NCBI RefSeq assembly: GCF_022230955.1 | Contig: NZ_JAKKFI010000077.1 | Location: 62,001 to 126,000 of the forward strand | Length of the DNA: 64,000 bases | From: Micromonospora cabrerizensis | GTDB lineage: Bacteria; Actinomycetota; Actinomycetes; Mycobacteriales; Micromonosporaceae | Direction: 5' to 3' | Shown here: piece after piece, positions 50,101 to 57,513 of the stretch | Layout of the letters: the number at the start of each line of letters is the position of its first letter | Position numbering within the stretch: the stretch's first letter is position 1 | Program-made: the position numbers and the translations under genes | The notes under the pieces: generated by a model | Told to the model about the DNA's origin: nothing | Database searches by the model: none | Seen by the model: the letters and a program-made list of their open reading frames with translations, nothing else

Positions 50101-50626
50101 CCCGCTTCGACCCGACCACGGCCGCCTTGACCTGGAGCAGGTCCTGGCAGGTCTCGATGATCAACGCGTCCGCGCCACCGACGATCAGACCGGCGGCGTT
50201 CTCCTGGTACGCGTCGCGCAGGGTCGCGTACCCGGCGTGCCCGAGGGTGGGCAGCTTGGTGCCCGGCCCGATCGAGCCGAGCACGAACCGGGGTCGCTGC
50301 GGGGTGCTGGCCGCGTCGGCGGCCTCCCGGGCGATGCGCGCGCCCGCCTCGGACAGCTCCCGGATGCGCTGCGGGATGTCGTACTCGGCGAGGTTGGCCA
50401 GGTTGGCGCCGAACGTGTTGGTCTCCACGCAGTCCGCGCCGGCGGCCAGGTAGGCGTCGTGGACCCCACGCACCACGTCCGGCCGGGTGACGTTGAGGAT
50501 CTCGTTGCACCCCTCCAGCCCGTCGAAGTCGTCGAGCGTGAGGTCTGCGGCATGCAACATCGTGCCCATCGCCCCGTCGGCGATGAGAATCCGGTCGGCC
50601 AGCACATCCATCAACGAAGTCCGCAC
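47111..50626 (-). CDS. metH: Cobalamin-dependent methionine synthase
   Basis: A 1171-residue four-module enzyme that makes methionine from homocysteine using methyl-cobalamin and methyltetrahydrofolate. In order: homocysteine domain (1-310) with zinc ligands Cys223, Cys289 and Cys290; pterin domain (about 330-600; VGERTNANGSKAF); cap and B12 domain with the DxHxxG motif GDVHDIGKN near residue 733; and the C-terminal reactivation domain (about 870-1171) that binds SAM. Length is normal. GTG 50626 is six bases downstream of TAACCT, so the message may be leaderless; no B12 riboswitch is seen. Confidence 0.97.
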   Translation of the reverse strand: MRTSLMDVLADRILIADGAMGTMLHAADLTLDDFDGLEGCNEILNVTRPDVVRGVHDAYLAAGADCVETNTFGANLANLAEYDIPQRIRELSEAGARIAREAADAASTPQRPRFVLGSIGPGTKLPTLGHAGYATLRDAYQENAAGLIVGGADALIIETCQDLLQVKAAVVGSKRAMAELGQTVPIICHVAVETTGTMLVGSEIGAALAAIEPLGVDLIGLNCSTGPAEMSEHLRYLSQHSRIPLSVMPNAGLPVLTADGAYFPLTPVELVEALERFITEYGVGLIGGCCGTTPEHIRVLSERLHGVTAPPREPRHEAGVSSVYHPVPFAQDASVLMVGERTNANGSKAFREAMLAGDWRACVEIARSQARDGSHLLDLCVDYVGRDGTQDMRELAGRFATASTLPIMLDSTEPAVIEAGLEMLGGRCVVNSVNFEDGDGPESRYGRVMPVIREHGAAVVVMCIDEEGQARTAADKVRIASRTIDDLTGRWGMDLSDILIDTLTFPIATGQEETRRDGLETIEAIREIARRYPGINFTLGISNISFGLNPAARQVLNSVFLHECVQAGLTSAIVHASKILPMAKIPDEQREVALDMVYDRRREGYDPLQRFLELFEGVDVTSARASRAQELAALPLDERLKRRIIDGERNGLEADLDEAMAGGRSPLSIINDILLDGMKVVGELFGSGQMQLPFVLQSAEVMKTAVAYLEPHMETIEDGGKGRIVLATVRGDVHDIGKNLVDIILSNNGYEVVNIGIKQPISAILDAAEQHRADAIGMSGLLVKSTVIMKENLAEMATRGVAERWPVLLGGAALTRAYVEDDLRSMFPGQVHYARDAFEGLSLMDKVMTAKRGGAPVIDPEREAALAARRARRERQRSMVSESLPELHDSSIRSDVAVDVAVPTPPFFGTRVIKGVPMADYAALLDERATFRGQWGLNGARGGNGPSYDELVETEGRPRLRYWLDRLIADQVLEAAVVYGYFPAYSEGNDLVVLDENGHAERARFSFPRQRQERRLCLADFFKPKGDQLDVVALQLVTVGQPVSEYAAKLFARNEYRDYLEVHGLSVQLTEALAEYWHRRIRAELTLPDGRPLGHDDPTDLAGLLRNDYRGCRYAFGYPACPDLEDRAKIVDLLGSERIGVELSEEFQLMPEQATDAIVVHHPEASYFNAK

Positions 50627-50632
50627 CCGTTC

Positions 50633-50638
50633 AGGTTA
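50633..50638 (-). promoter_or_regulatory. -10 element of a possible leaderless metH transcript
   Basis: TAACCT on the minus strand six bases before the metH GTG. No ribosome site lies between them. A -35 could not be fixed. Confidence 0.4.
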
Positions 50639-50888
50639 GTGCCGACCCCGCCGCACCCAGCGGCCCTCGGCACCCGATCCCATATTGTGTCAGCGGGATC
50701 ACGCTGTCTGGTTCGTTCGTGTATGACCGGTCGTCGGTCCGGTGGACCGGCGCGGCCGACGGGCCGCATCCCTGCCCGGCACGTAGGCTGGCGGACGTGA
50801 AGGACAACAGGGACGCCGCTGTGCCACACGGTACGGCGACCGGGCGCGATCCCGGCGCCGACCGCGACGAGCAGGGTGAGGTGACGGC

Positions 50889-51758
50889 GTGACCGAGTTC
50901 GACGGACTGCCGGTGCTGCGGTCCCCGGTGGCCATCGCCGCCTTCGAGGGCTGGAACGACGCCGCCGACGCGTCCACGGCGGCCGTCGAGCACCTGGAAC
51001 AGGTCTGGAACGCGCGGCAGATCGCCGAGCTGGACCCGGAGGACTTCTACGACTTCCAGGTCAGCCGGCCCACCATCACGATGGCCGACGGGGAGACCCG
51101 CCGGGTGGAGTGGCCGACGACCCGGTTCATGGTGGCCAGCCCGGAGGGCACCGACCGCGACGTGGTGCTGATCCGCGGCATCGAGCCCAGCATGCGCTGG
51201 CGGACGTTCTGTGAGCAGGTGCTGGAAATCTGCCACAGCCTCGAGGTGGAACGGGTGGTGCTGCTCGGCGCGCTGCTGGCCGATGTTCCGTACACTCGTC
51301 CGCTGCCGATCAGCGGCAGCGCCTCCGACGCGCAGGCCGCCGAGCGCTACCAGCTCACCCCCACCCGCTACGACGGGCCGACCGGCATCGTCGGCGTGCT
51401 GCACGACGCCTGCACCCGCGCCGAGGTGGACGCCGTCTCGTTCTGGGTGCACGTGCCGCACTACGCCAACAACCCGCCGTGCCCCAAGGCCACCCTCGCC
51501 CTGCTGCACCGGGTCGAGGAGGTCGTCGACCTGCCGGTGCCGATGGCCGACCTGGCCGAGGAGTCCGCCGAGTGGGAGCAGCGGGTGCGCAGCGCCGCCG
51601 AGCAGGACGCCGAGCTGGGCGAATACGTTCGTGAGCTGGAGGAACGGGTCGGCGACGAGGGCATCACCCCGTTGACCGGCGACGAGATCGCCCAGGAGTT
51701 CGAGAAGTACCTGCGCCGACGGGGCGGTTCAGCCGGCCCGACCGCCGGCTCCTGGTAG
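50889..51758 (+). CDS. PAC2-family protein
   Basis: A 289-residue protein of the PAC2 (proteasome assembly chaperone 2-like) family, which in bacteria is of unknown function. Features: AIAAFEGWNDAADAST, LIRGIEPSMRW, VLLGALLADVPYTRPL and PVPMADLAEESAEWE. The eukaryotic relative helps assemble proteasomes, and this genome has a proteasome, but a link is not shown. GTG 50889 has GAGG upstream. Divergent from metH; strong terminator follows. Confidence 0.9.
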   Translation: MTEFDGLPVLRSPVAIAAFEGWNDAADASTAAVEHLEQVWNARQIAELDPEDFYDFQVSRPTITMADGETRRVEWPTTRFMVASPEGTDRDVVLIRGIEPSMRWRTFCEQVLEICHSLEVERVVLLGALLADVPYTRPLPISGSASDAQAAERYQLTPTRYDGPTGIVGVLHDACTRAEVDAVSFWVHVPHYANNPPCPKATLALLHRVEEVVDLPVPMADLAEESAEWEQRVRSAAEQDAELGEYVRELEERVGDEGITPLTGDEIAQEFEKYLRRRGGSAGPTAGSW

Positions 51759-51770
51759 CACTGTTCGTCG

Positions 51771-51810
51771 CGGGCCCTCGGACCTCTCCTGGTCCGGGGG
51801 CCCGTTTTTT
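51771..51810 (+). terminator. Rho-independent terminator with T-tract
   Basis: A 14-bp stem (51771-51784 with 51791-51804, one G.T pair) and six T's (51805-51810) after the PAC2 stop. The clearest intrinsic terminator in the window. Confidence 0.9.
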
Positions 51811-51842
51811 GTGGCGTGTCCAGGGTGGCGCCGTCACACCCG

Positions 51843-51864
51843 CTAGGGCATCCTAGGAACCTAG
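51843..51864. promoter_or_regulatory. CTAGG repeat operator of the GntR gene
   Basis: CTAGG at 51843 and 51853 and CCTAG at 51860 form phased repeats (the last two a dyad around AA) about 20-40 bases upstream of the GntR start. Likely the autoregulatory site. Confidence 0.5.
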
Positions 51865-51884
51865 ATGTGATCAAGGAGGCGGGT

Positions 51885-52676
51885 GTGCAGATCAATCCCG
51901 GGGCCGCCGAGTTCCCGCACCGACAGATTGCCACGCAGCTCAAGGCCCAGGTCCGCCGCGGCGACTGGGGGCCCGGCGAGCGACTGCCGTCCATCCCGGC
52001 CATCGCCGAGATGTTCGGCGTCGCCAAGCAGACCGTGCAACGCGCCGTCGACCAGCTGCGGGTCGAGGGCATCCTGATCACCAAGCCTGGCTCCGGTACG
52101 TACGTCCGGGGCACCCGCCGCCGACTCAACCGACTCTCCCGAGGGCGGTACGGCGGCTTCCGCGGCTACCACACCGACCTGGCCGCCCGGTACCGGCAAC
52201 AACTCGTCTCGGTTGGCCGCTCCCCCGCCCCCGCCGAGGTCGCCGACGCGTTCGGGGTGCCCGACGGCACCGACCTGCTCTGCCGGCGACACCTCGTCCG
52301 CACCGAGGACTCCCCCGTCGAGGTGGGCGCCTCCTGGTTCCTGCCCCGCGACACCACGGGCACCTCACTGGAGCGCACCGAGGCCTTCGGACGCCCCCTC
52401 TACCAGGAGGCGGAGGAGGCCACCGGCCGGCGGTACGTCTCGGCCACCGACACGATCAGCGCCCGCCAACCCAGCCGGGAGGAGGCCGAGACACTCCAGA
52501 TCCGGCCGGACACCCCGGTGCTGCACCTGCTGCACGTCGCGTACGACGCGCACCGCAAGCCGATCGAGGTGGCGCAGGCGACCTGGCCCGGCCCGATGAC
52601 CACCCTCACCGAGGAATACAAGATCCCCGCCCCGACCCCTGACCCGGAACCCGACCCCGGCCTGGTCCTGGGCTGA
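51885..52676 (+). CDS. GntR-family regulator (HutC/UTRA type)
   Basis: A 263-residue transcription regulator. The winged HTH is at residues 10-75 (IATQLKAQVRRGDWGPGERLPSIPAIAEMFGVAKQTVQRAVDQLRVEGIL) and the UTRA ligand-binding domain at about 100-245. The start is GTG 51885, seven bases after AAGGAGG; the frame extends upstream but without support. Effector unknown. CTAGG repeats upstream suggest autoregulation. Confidence 0.9.
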   Translation: MQINPGAAEFPHRQIATQLKAQVRRGDWGPGERLPSIPAIAEMFGVAKQTVQRAVDQLRVEGILITKPGSGTYVRGTRRRLNRLSRGRYGGFRGYHTDLAARYRQQLVSVGRSPAPAEVADAFGVPDGTDLLCRRHLVRTEDSPVEVGASWFLPRDTTGTSLERTEAFGRPLYQEAEEATGRRYVSATDTISARQPSREEAETLQIRPDTPVLHLLHVAYDAHRKPIEVAQATWPGPMTTLTEEYKIPAPTPDPEPDPGLVLG

Positions 52677-52721
52677 CGGGTGCCTCGCCGATCACAGCCC
52701 CGCCGGACCCGCGCCCATCCT

Positions 52722-52782
52722 GTCGATCATGAGTTTGACGGGTCCGGTGGAGATCGAACCGCCCGCCAACTTCATGGTCGAC
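52722..52782. repeat. Imperfect intergenic hairpin repeat
   Basis: The 21-base arms at 52722-52742 and 52762-52782 pair at 17 positions. Its left edge GTCGATCATGA also begins the hairpin at 21025, and a third partial copy (GATGATCGAC) follows at 52796-52805. Confidence 0.6.
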
Positions 52783-52876
52783 CGGGGTTCATGGTGATGA
52801 TCGACTCGGGTTCTTGGAAACCGGGGCGTCGGAGCGGGCGGGACACCGCGACTTTCTGAAAGCCGAGTGGATCAGG

Positions 52877-52900
52877 CCCGCGCGGCGCTGCACGCGCGGG
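52877..52900 (-). terminator. Hairpin downstream of mshC
   Basis: CCCGCGCG (52877-52884) and CGCGCGGG (52893-52900) form an 8-bp stem with an 8-base loop, 54 bases beyond the mshC stop. Confidence 0.5.
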
Positions 52901-52954
52901 GCGGCGCGGCACTACGACGGCGATGCGCGGGCGTTCGCCGCTGGGACGGGTGGG

Positions 52955-54193
52955 TCAGAGGCGGATGCCCAGGAGGGCGTCCACCGTGTTCGTGAAGAGG
53001 GCGGGTGCTTCGGGGTCGTCCGTGGTGCCGGCGAGGGTTGCCTCGGCCCAGCGGTCGGCGACCGCCAGCGCGCCGGGGGTGTCGAGGTCGTCGGCCAGGC
53101 GCTCGCGTACCCCGGCCAGCAGCTCGGCCCCGGACGGCCCGGCCGGCGCGGCGGCGGCCCGCCGCCAGCGGGCCAGGCGCTCCTGGGCGGCCGTGAGCAG
53201 GTCGTCGGTCCAGGTGCGGTCGCTGCGGTAGTGCCCGGAGACCAACGCCAGCCGGATCGCCATCGGGTCGACCCTGTCGGCGCGCAGCCGGGACACGAAG
53301 ACCAGGTTGCCGCGGGACTTGGACATCTTCTCGCCGTCCAGGCCGATCATCCCGGCGTGCACGTAGTGCTCGGCGAACGGCGCCTGACCGGTGAGTCGCT
53401 CGGCGTGCGCGGCGGACGCCTCGTGGTGCGGGAACAGCAGGTCGTTGCCGCCGCCCTGCACGTCGATCCGGTCACCGAGCAGGTTGAGCGCGATGACCGC
53501 GCACTCGATGTGCCAACCCGGGCGGCCCGGCCCCAGCTCCCCACCCGGCCAGGACGGCTCCCCCTCGCGGGCGCCACGCCACAGCAGCGGGTCCAGTGGG
53601 TCGCGCTTGCCGGCGCGGTCGGGGTCACCGCCGCGCTCCGGGAAGATCTCCAGCATCTGCTGGCGGGTCAGGTTCGACTCGTAGCCGAACCGGCCGGTGG
53701 CGGAGATGTCGAAGTAGACGTCGCCGGTGCCGTCGTCGAGGCGGTACGCGGCGCCGTCCTTGACCAGCACCTCGACCTTGTCGGCGATGTCCGGGATGGA
53801 CTCGACCGCACCCACGTAGTGCGCCGGCGGGATGATCCGCAGCGCCTCCATGTCCTCGCGGAACAGCGCCGTCTCCCGCATCGCCAGGACCACCCAGTCC
53901 TCGCCGTCGCGGGCGGCCCGCTCCAGCAGCGGGTCGTCGATGTCGGTGACGTTCTGCACGTAGCGCACCGGGCGGCCGGCGTCGCGCCACATCCGCTGCA
54001 CCAGGTCAAAAGTGATCATGGTGGCGGCGTGCCCGAGGTGGGTGGCGTCGTACGGGGTGATGCCGCAGACGTACATGCTCCCCGCGTCGGCCGGGTCGCT
54101 CGGGTGGACACCCTGCCGCGCCGAGTCGTACAACGCCAGCGGCTCGCCCCTGCCCGGCAGCCGTGGCACCTCGTGTCCCGCCCAAGACTCCAT
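52955..54193 (-). CDS. mshC: Cysteine:glucosaminyl inositol ligase MshC
   Basis: A 412-residue enzyme that ligates cysteine to GlcN-Ins in an ATP-dependent step, the third step of mycothiol synthesis. It is a cysteinyl-tRNA synthetase relative: Cys43 in YVCGITPYDATHLGHA with HLGH at 52-55, the ERGGD...WRG segment, WHIECAVIAL and the KMSKSRGN loop near residue 288. The order of neighbours (SCO1664-like, DUF3090, phosphatase, uppP) matches other actinobacteria. The start is ATG 54193. Confidence 0.95.
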   Translation of the reverse strand: MESWAGHEVPRLPGRGEPLALYDSARQGVHPSDPADAGSMYVCGITPYDATHLGHAATMITFDLVQRMWRDAGRPVRYVQNVTDIDDPLLERAARDGEDWVVLAMRETALFREDMEALRIIPPAHYVGAVESIPDIADKVEVLVKDGAAYRLDDGTGDVYFDISATGRFGYESNLTRQQMLEIFPERGGDPDRAGKRDPLDPLLWRGAREGEPSWPGGELGPGRPGWHIECAVIALNLLGDRIDVQGGGNDLLFPHHEASAAHAERLTGQAPFAEHYVHAGMIGLDGEKMSKSRGNLVFVSRLRADRVDPMAIRLALVSGHYRSDRTWTDDLLTAAQERLARWRRAAAAPAGPSGAELLAGVRERLADDLDTPGALAVADRWAEATLAGTTDDPEAPALFTNTVDALLGIRL

Positions 54194-54260
54194 GGGACCA
54201 GCCTAGCCAGCCCGACGACGACGCCGGAGCGCCCCACGGGTGATCAAGATGACAGGCGGG

Positions 54261-55079
54261 TCACATGGGCGGCCAGGGGATCGCCGGCCAGTCCTCCGGT
54301 GGCTGCGGGAAGCGGCCGGTCTCGCGCAACCGGTCGACCCGGGCGGCCACCTCGGCCACCTCGCTGATGGTGAGGTGCTCGGCCAACTCCGCGCCGAGCG
54401 GCCCGGTGATCTGCCCGGCGAGCCCGTCGAGCATCTCCACGGCGTCCGTGGGCAGCTGCTTGCCGGCCCAACCCCAGAGCACCGTGCGCAGCTTGTCCTC
54501 CACGTGGAAGCTCACCCCGTGGTCCACGCCGTAGATCCGATCGTCGGCCCCGACCAGCACGTGGGCGCCCTTGCGGTCCGCGTTGTTGATCACCGCGTCG
54601 AGCACCGCGAGGCGGGCCAACCGTGGGTCGTCGGCGTGGGCGAGGGCGTACGCGGCACCGTCGTCGTCGCGGGCCGCGGCGATCGGGAACCAGCGTGGCG
54701 GCAGCTCCCCGGCCGGTAGGAACCCGACCAGCGGCTCGGCGTCCTCCGGCTCGTCGATCCACAACTGGCAGGAGCCGGGGCCGAAGGGGCCGTCGCGCAG
54801 CACGGTGGGCGGCACCAGATCCCAACCCGTCGCACGGGAGACCAGGTACGCCGAGACCTCCCGGCCGGCCAGGGTGCCGTCGGGGAAGTCCCAGAGTGGG
54901 CGCTCGCCCCGCACCGGCTTGTAGACGCAGCGGGCACTGACCCCCTCCAGGGTCAGGATGCCGCGCAGCGTCGTGTTCGACGCGTCGACCAGCCGACCCT
55001 CCAGGTCGAGCACGCCGTCACGCAGCAGCCGCAGCGCGGCGTCGCCGTCCTGGCGAGGCTGGAGGCCGGACGAGGTCAC
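54261..55079 (-). CDS. SCO1664-family conserved protein
   Basis: A 272-residue conserved actinobacterial protein. GILTLEGVSARCVYKPVRGERPLWDFPDGTL and LDAVINNADRKGAHVL...VDHGVSFH resemble a PI3/4-kinase-like or HipA-like kinase fold, with conserved NADRKG and VDHG motifs in the positions of catalytic and metal-binding loops. Activity is not known. GTG 55079 overlaps the DUF3090 stop by four bases. It is part of the conserved mshC block. Confidence 0.85.
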   Translation of the reverse strand: MTSSGLQPRQDGDAALRLLRDGVLDLEGRLVDASNTTLRGILTLEGVSARCVYKPVRGERPLWDFPDGTLAGREVSAYLVSRATGWDLVPPTVLRDGPFGPGSCQLWIDEPEDAEPLVGFLPAGELPPRWFPIAAARDDDGAAYALAHADDPRLARLAVLDAVINNADRKGAHVLVGADDRIYGVDHGVSFHVEDKLRTVLWGWAGKQLPTDAVEMLDGLAGQITGPLGAELAEHLTISEVAEVAARVDRLRETGRFPQPPEDWPAIPWPPM

Positions 55080-55660
55080 CGGTGATAACCGTTGTGCCGC
55101 GGGCACAGGTGCCCGGCGGGGTCCAACGGTTGGCCGCAGAGCGGGCACGGCGGCCGGCCCGCGTTGACCACTCGCCGGGCCCGCTCGATGAACTGGCGGG
55201 TCGCCTGCGGGGTGAGCCGGACCCGGAGCCGGTCCAGGTCCTCGTCCGGCTCTTCGTCCTCGTCGTCGTCTTCGTCCTCGTCGTCCTCGTCGCCCAGCTC
55301 GACCTCGGGTTCCACCTCGCCCGCGGCGATCGCCTCGATCACCACGGTCGCGGTGTCCACGTCGAAGGCCAGCCCGAGGGTCCCGACCCGGAACTCCTCG
55401 TCGACCGGAGTGTCCAGTGGCTCGTTGTCGCCGATCACCGGCGCCAGCTCGGGCAGATCCACCCCGAAGCGACGCTGCGCCTCGGTGAGCAGCTCCTCCA
55501 GCTTTTCGGCGAGCAGGGACACCTGGACCTTCTCCAGCGCGACGCTGACCAGCCGGCCGCCGCCGCGAGCCTGCAGGAAGAACGTGCGCTCCCCCGGCGC
55601 CCCGACAGTCCCGGCGACGAACCGCTCCGGCGGTTCGAAGGCGTGCACCTGGTGGGTCAT
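55076..55660 (-). CDS. DUF3090 protein
   Basis: A 194-residue protein found across actinobacteria next to mshC. The N-terminal half (HQVHAFEPPERFVAGTVG, RTFFLQARGGGRL) is followed by a very acidic linker (EDDEDEDDDEDEE) and a C-terminal zinc ribbon CPLCGQPLDPAGHLC. Function unknown. ATG 55660 is used (AGGG eight bases upstream). Its stop overlaps the next gene's start. Confidence 0.88.
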   Translation of the reverse strand: MTHQVHAFEPPERFVAGTVGAPGERTFFLQARGGGRLVSVALEKVQVSLLAEKLEELLTEAQRRFGVDLPELAPVIGDNEPLDTPVDEEFRVGTLGLAFDVDTATVVIEAIAAGEVEPEVELGDEDDEDEDDDEDEEPDEDLDRLRVRLTPQATRQFIERARRVVNAGRPPCPLCGQPLDPAGHLCPRHNGYHR

Positions 55661-55844
55661 ACCCACGACCCTATCCGGCCCGCCATGGCACCGCGCACCC
55701 CACCGACCCGAATCGTCCGGAGGGCGGCGCGCCCGGCGTACCAGCGGCTATTCCCGGGCGTGGCGGCCCCGCCGCCGGCCTCGGCCCGCCTCAGCCGACG
55801 ATCAAGCGGGGGTGTCGCGGCCCGGCGGCCACCGACCGGCGTCG

Positions 55845-56549
55845 TCACGAGACCGCACCCGCCCCACCGCCGACCGCGGCGTCCGAATCGGTCGCGCGGG
55901 GCGCCCGCCGACGCCGCTTGCGCGGCGGCGGCACCAGGGCGGCGAGGTCACCGCCGGTGTCGTTCAACCGGACCAGGAAAGGTCGCAGCGGCGTGAACCG
56001 GATCGCGGTCACCGACGCCGGGTCGGCCACGATCCGCTGAAAAAGATCCAGGTGTACGCCGAGCGCGTCCGCCACGATGGCCTTGATCACATCACCGTGG
56101 CTGCACGCCAGCCACACCGCCTCGGGCCCGTGCTCGTCGCTCACCCGGGCGTCCCAGGACCGCACCGCCGCCACCGCCCGCGCGGCCATCGACGCCATCG
56201 CCTCCCCGCCCGGGAAGACCGCCGCGCTGGGGCGCTGCTGGACCACCGGCCAGAGCGGCTCCTTGGCGAGCTTCTTCAGCGGCTGCCCCTCCCAGCTGCC
56301 GTAGTCACACTCGATCAGCCCGTCCTCGACGACCGGGGTGGCCTGCGGAAGCGCCAGCTCCAGGGTCTGCCGGCAGCGGATCAGCGGGCTCGTCACCACG
56401 GTCGCCAGCGGCACCGCCCGCAACCGCTCACCCACCGCGGCGGCCTGGGCGCGCCCGGTGTCGTCCAGCTCGACCGGTTGCCGGCCGGCGAGGCCGCCAT
56501 CGGCGTTCGCCGTGGTCCGGCCGTGTCGCAGAAGCAGAAGGGTCGCCAC
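55845..56549 (-). CDS. Histidine phosphatase (MSMEG_4193-like phosphomutase)
   Basis: A 234-residue phosphoglycerate-mutase-like enzyme. The catalytic RHGRT motif is at residues 8-12 (His9) and the second histidine in CSHGDVIKA; PLIRCRQTLE and EGLIECDYGSWEG-like segments (GLIECDYGSWEG) are conserved. Members of this subfamily sit beside mshC and uppP; the substrate is unproven. The C-terminus is a basic low-complexity tail. GTG 56549 is the start. Confidence 0.9.
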   Translation of the reverse strand: MATLLLLRHGRTTANADGGLAGRQPVELDDTGRAQAAAVGERLRAVPLATVVTSPLIRCRQTLELALPQATPVVEDGLIECDYGSWEGQPLKKLAKEPLWPVVQQRPSAAVFPGGEAMASMAARAVAAVRSWDARVSDEHGPEAVWLACSHGDVIKAIVADALGVHLDLFQRIVADPASVTAIRFTPLRPFLVRLNDTGGDLAALVPPPRKRRRRAPRATDSDAAVGGGAGAVS

Positions 56550-56621
56550 GCTGCCTACCCTATGACCTGCCTTGCGCCCCGGGCGGTCGCGGGCTCCGAG
56601 CCCCACCCCGACGACGACTGC

Positions 56622-56658
56622 GGCCCCCTGTTCCGCCCAGCAGGGGGGACAGGGGGCC
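56622..56658 (-). terminator. Hairpin terminator of uppP
   Basis: GGCCCCCTGT (56622-56631) and ACAGGGGGCC (56649-56658) form a perfect 10-bp stem 18 bases beyond the uppP stop. Confidence 0.65.
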
Positions 56659-56676
56659 GTCGACGATTCGGGCGGG

Positions 56677-57513
56677 TCAGGTGGCGCTGATCGTGCCGGT
56701 CATCAGCAGCGCCAGGACCAGGGTGCCCAGCGCGACCCGGTACAGCACGAAGACGTACAGGGTGTGGTGGGCGACGTAGCGCAGCAGCCAGGCGATGGCC
56801 GCGTAGCCGATGGCGAAGGCGATGACCGTCGCCACGATCATCTGGGCCACCGACGGCGTGGACGTCCCCGGGGCGGACGGCTCGAAGACGTCCCCGAGGC
56901 TGAACACGCCGGACATCACCACCGCCGGGATGGCCAGCAGGAACGAGTACCGCGCCGCCGCCTCCCGGGTGAGGTTGAGCAGCAGGCCGGCGGTGAGCGT
57001 GCCGCCGGAGCGGGACACCCCGGGCACCAGCGCCATGGCCTGGGCGAAGCCCATCACCACGCCGTCCTTCATCCGGAAGTTCTGCAGCGTACGGGTCTGC
57101 CGCCCCCAGTACTCGGCGAACGCCAGCACGAAGGCGAACACGATCAGCGTGGTCGCCACCACCCACAGGTTGCGCCCGGCGGTCTTGATCTGGTCCTTGA
57201 ACAGAAAGCCGAACAGCCCGATCGGGATCGAGCCGACGATCACGTACCAGCCCATCCGGTAGTCGAGGCTGGAGCGCACCGACGTGTCCCGGATGCCGAC
57301 CAGCCACGTCCGGGTGATCCGCCAGATGTCCTTAGCGAAGTAGATCAGCACGGCCGCCTCGGTGCCGAGCTGGGTGACCGCGGTGAACGACGCGCCGGCG
57401 TCCTGGTCGAAGAAGATCGCCGAGGTGATTCGCAGGTGCCCCGACGAGCTGACCGGGAGGAACTCGGTCAGTCCCTGGACGATGCCCAGGACGATGGCCT
57501 CGACCCAGGTCAC
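56677..57513 (-). CDS. uppP: Undecaprenyl-diphosphatase UppP/BacA
   Basis: A 278-residue membrane phosphatase that recycles undecaprenyl diphosphate to the monophosphate carrier for peptidoglycan and wall glycans. Motifs: GIVQGLTEFLPVSSSGHL (the Glu-rich first site) and PGVSRSGGT (the Ser/Arg second site). About eight hydrophobic segments. GTG 57513 overlaps the LLM gene stop by four bases (GTGA). Also confers bacitracin tolerance in many bacteria. Confidence 0.95.
   Translation of the reverse strand: MTWVEAIVLGIVQGLTEFLPVSSSGHLRITSAIFFDQDAGASFTAVTQLGTEAAVLIYFAKDIWRITRTWLVGIRDTSVRSSLDYRMGWYVIVGSIPIGLFGFLFKDQIKTAGRNLWVVATTLIVFAFVLAFAEYWGRQTRTLQNFRMKDGVVMGFAQAMALVPGVSRSGGTLTAGLLLNLTREAAARYSFLLAIPAVVMSGVFSLGDVFEPSAPGTSTPSVAQMIVATVIAFAIGYAAIAWLLRYVAHHTLYVFVLYRVALGTLVLALLMTGTISAT

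Noticed and set aside
47141..50800. 1219-codon open frame on the plus strand opposite metH
   Set aside because: It is an antisense shadow of metH caused by high GC at third positions; composition is Arg/Val/His/Gln-rich without domains.
50627..50888. Cobalamin riboswitch before metH
   Set aside because: No B12-box-like element or long structured leader; the start codon is close to a -10 element.
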